Assembly: GCA_015499985.1 (NCBI GenBank)
Contig: JAAAUF010000557.1
Coordinates: 1-27,986 of the forward strand
Reading direction: 5' to 3'
Length of the DNA: 27,986 nucleotides
Source of the DNA: Haplosporangium gracile
Taxonomy: Eukaryota > Mortierellomycota > Mortierellomycetes > Mortierellales > Mortierellaceae
Part shown: one piece after another, positions 19,604-27,986 of the stretch
How positions within the stretch are numbered: the first letter of the stretch is position 1
Layout: the number at the start of each line of letters is the position of its first letter
Program-made: the position numbers and the translations under genes
The notes under the pieces: model-generated
Told to the model about the DNA's origin: nothing
Seen by the model: only the letters and a program-made list of their open reading frames with translations
Databases searched by the model: none

Positions 19604-22600
19604 ATGAGCTCCAGAGCACCAGAACAACTGCAACAACCAGCGGAGGCACAGGATGGACTTAACACCAAATCCGACTCTGTTATCCGGTATTCACGCGAGT
19701 TCCTCATGGCCTGCGCAGAGAGTCCCCTTGTCCAGAGACCAGAGACTCTTCCTCCAACAAGCGAATGGTTTGGGTAAGTGGATCATCCTACTTGAAGGAC
19801 TCCATGTTGCACATAACACATGCCAGTTTCTCGTAGGTGTTTTTTGATATTCTGTTTGACTGACCTATCATCGCTCGCTTTTTGAAAATAGTGAAATCAT
19901 CAAAGAGGAGCCAGAACTGAACAATGGCATTCGCAAGGTGCCAAGGTATGTTGCCCAAGTATGACTCGCTCCTCTTGCAATATCAACAAAAAATAACACG
20001 GGGGACATGCAATATGCTTGCGTTTGTTAATCGGTCGACGATTATCTTATTACCGCCCCCTGGCTCATTAACATTTTTATTTCTCTTTTTGTTGCCATCA
20101 TCGCCCACTAGCAAAACAGCCATGCCAGGTAATAAAGGCTACTCCAACCACCCACATGCTGTATTAAGTTAGAATACGGATATGGTAGTGATCAACCAAC
20201 TGACTCCCACCACTCTCCTCTTACTGTTTGATCTTGTATTGTAACAACCTTAGACCGTATCGTCCTTGGTCCTCCAAAAATGAGCTTTGCATCCTCGTCA
20301 TTGGGAGGATTGAAGAGGTCGGATGATGGTCTCTCAGGATTTAAAAAGTCGTTAGAGGCAAGTCTTGATCAGGCTCTTGCTTGGACACCATGCTATAAGA
20401 GCTCAATAGATCTGGGAGAGAGCAATGTGGACTAATCGTGGACGTGATCTCCTCTTGATTATACGTAGACGCCCAGAGAAGGCCGCACCCCCCGTGGACC
20501 ACCCACTATTCTGGAGCAAGGATTCGGTCGCGAAACAATCGAAAAGTTGTCTTCTCACAAGCTCCCCAAGGTCACGCCAAAGGACATTACTGGGCTTCTG
20601 AGTGGTATGGAGAGGCGACGAATGGACGCACCCCGAAGTAACAACTCATTGTTGACAGGTATGAATTTCATTTCATAGTAACACTGCTATCCTGTCATTA
20701 TTGAGCGCTCAGAGAACCTTGCTCTCTTTGTTCGTCCTGACTAATGCAGGAATAATCTCATTGTGAATATGTACAGGCTCAAGACAGTCGACAAGCCTAT
20801 CGGGCTCAAGAATGGGCGGAGCAACCATAACAAGGACCTCTGGACAGATGATGTCCTCCTCCAACAATTCACTTCTCAGCAATGGCAATGGCGGCAGCGG
20901 TGCGGGTCTTGCCTCTCGAGTTCAGCGTTCGGATACGCCAGAATGGATGAGCTACAACCCTGACTCGGATGGAGCAGCAAAAGAAGGAGATGATGGAGGC
21001 GACCAACCAGCATTTGTAGACGACATTCAAGCCTGGAAGGCTCGTATGAAGGAGCACGAACGCCGAGAAAAGGAAAAGGAGCCGAATCAAGGTCAGAGTA
21101 GAGCCGATCCCAAAGGTCCCTCGAGAGCCGACAGCAGTTCTTCATGGAGATCAGGTGGTCCTGGAGCTCAGGCTGGTGACGATGACAAAACGACTGTCGA
21201 CGCAAAAGGCACACCAACATTGGAAAAATCTCTTGGACGATCGATGCTCTCTAACGAGCCTATTCAGGATATTGACATCTTCTTCAGCCCCGGAGGTATT
21301 GATCTCAGCAAGACTTTTGATGCATCGACAGCGTTTGACAAGTTTTTGTCTCAACATACCATTGCAGCGTCCACGGCAGAAGACCTCTTGCAACAAAAGC
21401 CAGTGAGAAAGACGGATGGCTCGCGATTTGCGCGGTTCTTTGCTGAGGATGAGCCGGAACCTATCAAGGAATCAGAGCAGCTTAGGTCAAACAACGACAT
21501 GCCAGGAAAACAGCTGTCACTTGATCAGCTCTTCCAGTCTCATGCGCCAAACTCTGCTACAGCATCGGCCCCTCCACCATTGGGCCGTATGCCTTCAGAA
21601 GCCGAGATTCTTCAGTCCATGAAGGGAGCTCAGTCTCCACCTGCCAAGCCCGACGACAGGAATGAACAATCGGACGATGCATTTGGATTTAGCAAGATTA
21701 TGGCCGCTCTTTCCAAGGTAGCTTATTAACCCAAAATGATACTGCGGCGCATATCTTGCAAAAGATATGGAACTTTACGACTCACCTTATGCTATTGGCG
21801 CAATTTTAATAGCCTCCTCTTAGTAACCCAGAGTCATTGGCGTCCTTGAGCCCAGTAAGCTCTCGACCAGCGACACTTCCTGTGGGGCAGGATGGACCAG
21901 CTCCTGCCAACCAACCAAAACTCAACGCACCTCCAGGATTGTCTGCAACATTCCAGGACCCCTTCATTGTTTCTTACCAAGCCAAGCCAGCAACTCTTCT
22001 TGACACGCTGATGACGGGATCTAATGAGACCGCAGTGCCTTTTAATACCACCCAAGCAGTCTCCTCCCCTGCGCCTATCGAAAACGCTGCAGGACAGACA
22101 TCTACAGCACCTTTGACATCCACTATAACTACATCCATGACTACAACCGCACCTACTACCATAACTTCCGTGACCACAAGCACAAGTCCCACTACAACAG
22201 CTGCGCCAGCGACGGAGGCTCCTCGCCCTGCATCACGACCTGTTCAAGTGGCCTTTGGCGGCGGTATTCCTACCTCGGTCTATCGTCAATTGAGCGGGAA
22301 GACTGATGGCCAGAAATCTGCTTCTCCACTGATCCGACCCCTTAACTCTGCCAACGGCTCCAGTACCAATGGAGGCGGGTCAAGTCCATCGCTGTCATCG
22401 CCATCGGTGAACAGCCCTCGTCAATTTAATGCGCAGGTCGCTCAGCCTGCTCAACAGGTACCCTCCTCTCACCAACCACAGCAACAGCAACAGCAGCAAC
22501 TTCCGCCTATGCAACAGCAATCACAGTCGCCTCAGGTTTCACAGCAGCAAATGAACAAGAACTTTGGACCTTACAGCCAAGGTCCAGGACCTATGCTTCA

Positions 22601-23218
22601 TTCACCCGCTATGGACCCAAGGATGGGACCCCTGTTTCCCAACGGCGGTCCTTCGCCCATGGGCGGACATGGTCATGGTATGGAGAACGATCCCCAAGGA
22701 TTCTTCCGCGGCATGCCCATGCAGCGCCCACCTCAAGGAGTTCCCCCTCCTTTCGGGCAACAGATGCCTCCTTTCAGCCAGCAGATGCATGTGAGTGGAC
22801 CTGGTGAGTTTATGCCCCCACACCCTGGCCAGATGGTAGGAATGCCTCCATTTGGCGCGCCTATGCATCCTGGCATGTTCCCAATGAATCCTGTGGAGAT
22901 GCTGATGCACCGTAGTCCTGGTGGACCTCCTCCACCTCGCCCCATGCCTGGAATGGGCCCTGGCCCTGGCCCGAACCACTTTGTGCCTAACAACTTTGGC
23001 CACCCTATGAGCGGCATGCCCCACCATGGTAAGTTCAATTAATCACGATGACACTGGAATTACTTAATAATCTCTTTTTTTCCTTACGTGACTCTAACTG
23101 TTCTTTGTTTTTATTTTATTTTGCAGGACTTCCTATGAACCCTCCTTTCTTCCCACCTCAAGTCTCGAAGCCCATGATGACTCGAGAGGAATTTGAGCGC
23201 AGAAATAGACAACAGTAA
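19604..23218 (+). CDS. eIF4E-binding protein, 4E-T (EIF4ENIF1)-like
   Basis: Eight exons, 19604-19773, 19892-19945, 20112-20128, 20254-20357, 20469-20658, 20777-21717, 21813-23028 and 23127-23218, give 927 aa in phase. Near the N-terminus is YSREFLM (Y29, L34, M35), a canonical YX4L(phi) eIF4E-binding motif at nearly the same position as in human 4E-T. Later, SRFARFFAED resembles the SRFSRWF patch of 4E-T/Cup. The middle is charged and Ser-rich; the C-terminal 400 residues are Gln/Pro/Met/Gly-rich with an MTREEFERRNRQQ end. 4E-T proteins repress translation and bring eIF4E to P-bodies. Exon 3 is only 17 nt, and the intron after exon 4 uses a GC donor. In-frame ATGs at 19544 and 19577 are alternative starts; 19604 has A at -3. 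Assignment rests on the motifs and adjacency to eIF4E. Confidence 0.78.
20358..20468 (+). other. Non-canonical GC-AG intron in the 4E-T-like gene
   Basis: The exon ends TTAGAG and is followed by GCAAGT, the strong-context GC donor. A GGACTAATC branch-like site and TACGTAG acceptor follow. Phase 0 on both sides joins KKSLE to TPREGRTPRG. No GT donor nearby keeps the frame with a viable intron length. Confidence 0.65.
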
Positions 23219-24433
23219 AAAATGACCGAGAGTGCTATCATATTTGCTTCTGCACGTTCTTTGGCCACTATTCTTTCCATTTTATTTCAATCTGTCCCAG
23301 TTACTCTTTCGTAAAGAACATTCTGAGGACTCTTGGCTGGTCTATTTTATTATATTTTTGGTGGCGATGTGCTCGCTGACACCATGTTCCAGGAACAATG
23401 TTCGAATCCCAGTAAGAAAAGGCAGCACTGCCGCTTAGGTAACATGCATCTGGGTTGAGGTTTTCCTTTTCTTTCTTACTGAATATGTGAGAAAAAGAAA
23501 GGTGAGTGTTCCCGTCTGCTTTTTGTGAGCCTGGATTGCTGTTCCTCCTTTCCGTATTTCTATTATTTTTTTTTCTTTATTAATTATTCCATTTGGGTTT
23601 TTTTGATAAGTTGCATCGAGACCCCCGTTTGTGTATTCGTGTGCCAAGAGTTGGTTTGTGGATGAATGAATGAAGATGATGGTGCCATTATTGATCCACT
23701 TTCCTCTCTTGTTTCCCTTTCTTCAATTGATGATAATGACCTGAAGCAAGCAACTTACCTCTCGCAACAGAAGCTTTAAATTTGTCCGTTGGTTGCACGG
23801 GTCTAAATTGAAAGCCCACTAAATCAACATTGTTCACTTGATTCGGCATGGTGTTTAATTCAAATTGGTAATGGCTAACTGGCTCTTTGTATTCACAATC
23901 AAAGCTTTGTTGTCGGTGCGTCTTCTCATCTACTTTGCGTTTTTTCTTTTGGAGCTCTTGTGCTTTGTTTATTTCAACTCCTATATCCTTGACTGGGATG
24001 AACAGCCGGAAGGGATGAGGGTGGTGCTCTCAGTAGTCGGCGTTTTTTATTACTTTCCGCACTCCACTCTGTGTTCTCTGTAGATGTGTGGGTAGTTTGG
24101 ATTAAAGAGATGATGAGTGGATGAAATAGCTGAAGGACGATGGCAGTGGATGCTCAGTTCTTCATATACTCTCCTCTTTTTCTCTCTCGCACTGCCGCGC
24201 AATTCATCTCCTTCCTTCTTTCCTCTCGCTCTTCGCTCCCTTCTCAGTTTCTCTCTTTCTTTCTTTCTTTCTATCTCCTTCTTCCCTTTTTCCTAGCCCC
24301 TTTCCTCCACCCCTACCCTTCTCATCCCTTCCGCCTTCTTCTTTTCACAGACACTGCTACCTAGACGCCCCTTTCCTCGCCCCATGGCAACCACCCCCTC
24401 CTTTTTCCCCTTCGACCTCTCTTCCGACCGCTG
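23219..24433. other. Spacer between the 4E-T-like and kelch-like genes
   Basis: The first part should be the 3' UTR of the 4E-T-like gene. A tRNA-like B-box word lies at 23399-23409, and a 5-bp hairpin (GGCAG/CTGCC) at 23421-23432. A small coding-like exon pair lies on the minus strand at 23435-23849. From about 24160 the plus strand is pyrimidine-rich, as a leader for the next gene. Confidence 0.5.
23435..23849 (-). CDS. Possible 44-aa two-exon small protein, unknown
   Basis: On the minus strand an ATG in good context (A at -3) opens MPNQVNNVDLVGFQFRPVQP and continues to a GTAAGT donor at 23758 (exon 23849-23759). A pyrimidine-tract acceptor (TTCTCACATATTCAG) leads in phase to a second exon 23478-23435 encoding a basic tail, RKKRKTSTQMHVT, and a stop. 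No family was recognised. It could equally be a relic exon of a repeat. Support is only the open frame and splice-site quality. Confidence 0.22.
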
Positions 24434-24434
24434 A
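24384..24434 (+). other. Upstream ORF overlapping the kelch-like gene start (TGATG)
   Basis: ATG 24384 encodes MATTPSFFPFDLSSDR and stops at TGA 24432-24434, whose final A begins the ATG of the long frame. It is either a reinitiation uORF or a sign that the true N-terminus differs from the model. Confidence 0.4.
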
Positions 24435-27400
24435 TGGCCGCCCTTCCTACCTTTATCTCATCTTGTATCGCCCCAGACAGCGCTGGCCAAAACGCCCTCC
24501 TGTTCGGCGTCCCTTCATCTGGCACACTCGAAGCTCACCTCATCGACCTCTCCGATCCCCTCTCCCCGACCTCAAAGTTAGTCTCTTCGACCACCTCCTC
24601 GATCGGGACTGCGAGTTGGGATGCCAGTTCCAGTCTAGGCTGCTATCCGTACCTTGGCGATACTCCTTCCTCTCCCGCCTCTCCTCCCCTTGCCGCCAAC
24701 GCAACCGCCCCTGCACCTGCTCCTGCTCCTTCCTTCCCTCCACCCATCACAATCATTCAGTTTGGAAACTCTGTCCAGACACAATTTTACCCTAATGGCA
24801 CCTGGGTGACCTTTGAGACGACCACAGAGGCGGCCTCGAGCTTTCTTACTCCTAAGCTGTTCAGTCCTGTGGGTTCAACAAATGGTTGGAATTGGTTCCT
24901 GGCCAGGGCCGGAGGTCAACCAAAGACATGGCGCCACCTCCGCATTGGAAGCAGGACCGAGGCAGGATCAAAAGAGTGAGTTTTTATGGGTTTTCGTTTT
25001 GAGTGTATGTGTGTCTGAATTCTAATGAGCAATGAAAAAGGACAAGAAAAGGACGCAATTGGCCAATCAATTAGGACAACAGGCGCAACTCTATCCTTTA
25101 CTCATCATCTTCTCTCTGTTTGTGTGTGTGTGTGTGTTTTTTTGTACTTCCTTCCTCCTTTCCTCCCTCTCTGTGTCCTGACCTGTCCAGTCTGGCCATT
25201 GTGGGCTCTGAACCGCTTCTGACGGTGGGCGCTATCGCTCCAGATGCAAACAACTATGGCAACGGACTCTTCTTCCACATCGACCAGTCTGGATCCACAG
25301 GATCGATCAACCGGGCAACAGGTAACAAACGCCCGGACAGGAACCTGACTGCAACCGACACCCTGGTGACCCTCGGCAAGCCCAGCCCACTCAACATGAA
25401 CAATAACAATCTCACGATCGATGCTGTCCCACTGACCACGGCCTTTGCTGCCTTTATATTGGACAAGGTACCTATCACAAAATACGTTACACCTCTCCTT
25501 GCCCTCACTCTTGCTCTTGCTCCAAAAGAAAAATCCCATCTTTGATCTCTGCCCCATGCTCACACTCCTATGCAGTCCATGGATAAACACCACTACCTCC
25601 CAACATAACACAACGTGGTTAGCTCAGCACATCTATGTCTAGGATTGTGTTTCAAGATCTATATCTGCAAAGGGATACCAATGTTCATTTTGCTCCTAAG
25701 CATGCCTACCTGACCTCCTTTTAACCCGGACATTGCAATCTTTTTCCCCCTTTTGTAAATAGAGTGACCAAGGAGTCGTTACGGTGTATTCGATCGACCC
25801 TCGCATCCCAACTCTCACCCTTACCCGCACACCTGTCAAAGGATTCTCTCCGCTCTTTCATGTAACCCAATCCTTCACCAGTCTAAACAGTAGGATCGTC
25901 GTCTACGGAGGGGCTGTACCAAACGCTATTCACATCTTTGATGTGATCTCAGGAACATGGACAGGCCCTGCCCTTGTGGACCCTTCAGCAGCAACCGCCG
26001 TATCGCCCTCCAATGGCCTGAGCATGGCCATCATCGGAGGAATTGCGGCGGCAGCTGTGATTATTTTGATTGTGGCAGGAATGACTATTTGGCGGATACG
26101 ACGCAGTCGCAGCAGCAGGACTACACAGACCAAGACAACCGCCGACGACATTCCACTCAACGATGATATCAAGGTTCCGGTCAAGGAAGATACAATCGAC
26201 CTTTTGACAATGAACAAGAAGAGCCGTTCTAGATTCGATGATCGCAGACAGACCTCAGAAAGCACTCTTACCCCTTCAATAGCACCATCATCAATGCCAG
26301 GTACACCTGTCAGCCATCACAAGAAGAGACACAGTAATCAACAACGAAGTCCCGGGGGAGTGTCGAAACATGCCAGCGGCTACTCGATGCGATCCGAAGG
26401 AAGCTCAAGTCGAGTCCCGCTCTTCACTCCCGATTCTACCGTTTATCTTGCTGGACCCAATACCGTCATCCCACCAAACCCCACAATCCCCTCAGCGTTC
26501 TCAATAGCCAACCTCCAGAAGCTCCAAAATGCAGCAGCGGTCTACAGATCAACCAGTGCTCCCGGTACACCCAACCCCCGGTCAGCCGATCCACCGAGTC
26601 GAAAGGGACCCATGTACAAATTTTCCATCCCCAACGATTATGACGATCGACAGCCACTTCGCCACCACGAGTCATTAGAAGAGCAGCAGGCATACCTCCA
26701 AATGTCAACAAAGTCAACACCTGATGGTTCGCCTGCAAGCATAACTAGGTCGCGGCCATTTGAAACAGCCTCTTCAGCGACACTTGGTAATAGCAGCCAT
26801 GGTCACAGCTACAGCCAGAGTCAGTCACGGAGTGATACGTCTGGCAGCTACCCTCGCCCTTCGTTCTCGTCTTCATCTCAGCCAGCATCGCCGAAGCAGC
26901 CTAGACCATCGACTTCGACGATAGACAGCGAGCATCAGTCTCAGCAATCTTCTCATCAGAGTCAGCAGCAGGTCAATCCTTCCAGTCGTGCGGCTTCTAG
27001 GCCACGAAAAAAGGGAACAGATGGTGCCGCTCCGCTCAAGTCGCCCACTAGTCCGACGTTCCCCAAGGAGTCTTCTTCTTCCTCACAAAGATACGCTGAC
27101 CATCGCGACTCTGGCTCTTACAAAGTCGAATACCGAGACTCATCTCTCCTCCAACAACAACAGCAAGAGCTTCAACAGCCTCAACGCCAGTACGGTTACT
27201 CAAACCCAGCATCGTCTCCCACATCACCAACATTTCCATACACACCCGTGGCTGCATCTGCGTCTTCTAGATTCGCAGCTCCTTCTGCTGCCGCTAAAAT
27301 AACCCACCACTCTGCATCGCCGCCCCCTTCAGAGAGTGATATCCATTTCGCCGATAACTTTCCGATGCCTCCAAAGACGGCAGCTGCCGTAGTGAAATCA

Positions 27401-27649
27401 CGGAAGCGCTCTGCTCCAGCTCCACTCACATCGTCGGCTAGTCAACTTGCTGCTCCTGCTCCTTCAAGATTAAGTCGCCAACAGCAACAATATCAGCAGA
27501 TGCACAGTCAGTATGACGATGTACAGTCGATAATTGGATCTGCGAGCACGATGAGTCCAAAGACACCTATGTTGGTCTCTTTGCCCCGTCCTATCCCTCG
27601 TGAACGTGAGCGAGAGCGCGAGCGTAACCGTGGTCGTGATCACACGTAA
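24434..27649 (+). CDS. Single-pass membrane protein with kelch/propeller-like ectodomain and long Ser/Gln-rich tail
   Basis: Exons 24434-24975, 25191-25467 and 25763-27649 give 901 aa, in phase. The first 355 residues are beta-rich with repeating strands. One segment, NSRIVVYGGAVPNAIHIFDV then ISGTW, looks like a kelch repeat. A Pro/Ala-rich insert lies near residue 85. One hydrophobic helix at about 360-383 (AIIGGIAAAAVIILIVAGM) is followed by WRIRRSR, so the tail of about 515 residues should be cytosolic. That tail is Ser/Pro/Gln-rich with SP and TP sites and ends in Arg-Glu repeats (27601-27630). Similar kelch-type single-pass proteins are common in Mortierella-like fungi as I recall. No signal peptide is seen at this start, which conflicts with the topology. 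An exon could be missing upstream; the frame is open back to an acceptor-like CTAG at 24364. Confidence 0.75.
25121..25137 (+). repeat. TG dinucleotide microsatellite in intron 1 of the kelch-like gene
   Basis: About eight TG units run without interruption, followed by a T tract, within the intron before exon 2. Confidence 0.8.
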
Positions 27650-27986
27650 TAGATACCCACCTACCTTTTTTTTTCCCCTTCCCTCCCTCCTCTATCTTCA
27701 CTCAAATAACCCCACTTTTATTTTGTTCAGGTGTGTGGCGATGTCCAATAGCAAAATAATAAACAGGCACTTGACGCCATCTTGATGATACCCAAATTGT
27801 ATCGTAGACAGTAGCTTTTGTACTGTACCAACTCGAATCAAACATAACAACAGAGTCTCTCGAAAAAAAGTACTTAAAGGAAGCAAGACGAAAGAAGAAG
27901 AACAAAGACAAGCTTGTTTCCCTTACTACCCTCCATCATACAACGACCTCATCGTGGTCTCGTTTTTTTTTTTTTTTTTGGTTTTT
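27650..27986. other. 3' flank of the kelch-like gene
   Basis: A T/C-rich tract follows the stop. AATAAA at 27758-27763 is a plausible poly(A) signal. The window ends in a run of 17 T (27963-27979). No further gene was seen. Confidence 0.55.

Noticed and set aside
22602..23038. Minus-strand Gly/Pro/His-rich frames opposite the 4E-T-like C-terminus
   Set aside because: Antisense shadows of the Pro/Gly/Met-rich coding region.
23865..24083. Hydrophobic plus-strand frame (MANWLFVFTIKALLS...) as a missing signal-peptide exon of the kelch-like gene
   Set aside because: The GTGCGT donor is weak, and joining to the acceptor at 24364 gives unconvincing sequence; kept only as a possibility.

Overview
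This window is nuclear DNA of a filamentous fungus, most likely an early-diverging one of the Mortierella type. Genes are split by short GT-AG introns (mostly about 85-390 nt) with CTAAC/TACTAAT-like branch sites. Promoters and leaders are strongly pyrimidine-rich on the coding strand. Proteins carry Gln/Ser/Pro-rich disordered tails, and overall base composition is near-balanced. The lineage is inferred from style only; no marker was searched. No prokaryotic, viral or CRISPR feature was seen.

Layout. 1-51 (+) is the 3' part of tRNA-Glu(CUC). 60-740 is a spacer dense in TTGAC words and inverted repeats. 741-2327 (+) encodes a TrhO/TSTD2-type rhodanese. 2519-3651 (-) encodes an EVE-domain THYN1-like protein. 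3934-4296 (+) is ribosomal protein eS27. 4616-6278 (-) is a TLC-domain membrane protein. 7022-8238 (-) is eIF3 subunit k. 8978-9442 (-) is ATP synthase subunit i/j (Atp18). 10845-14644 (+) is a Zds1-type PP2A regulator. 14831-16735 (+) is ribosomal protein eS4. 17250-18518 (-) is eIF4E. About 19604-23218 (+) is an eIF4E-binding, 4E-T-like protein. 24434-27649 (+) is a single-pass membrane protein with a beta-propeller/kelch-like ectodomain and a long disordered tail.

Functional theme. Five of the eleven well-supported protein genes serve translation (eS27, eIF3k, eS4, eIF4E, 4E-T-like), and a tRNA and a TrhO-type tRNA-modification family member lie at the left end. The most striking arrangement is head-to-head: eIF4E and a protein with a YX4L(phi) eIF4E-binding motif diverge from a shared spacer of about 1.1 kb that contains a palindromic CRE (TGACGTCA). 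The leader of the 4E-T-like gene carries a chain of small upstream ORFs linked by overlapping stop/start codons. The eS4 gene has two unusually long introns whose flanking frames look like decayed protein-coding sequence.

Gene models were built by hand from splice consensus, phase agreement and recalled family motifs. Phases close exactly for every model given. The least certain points are the first intron of the Zds1-like gene, and the starts of the 4E-T-like and kelch-like genes.
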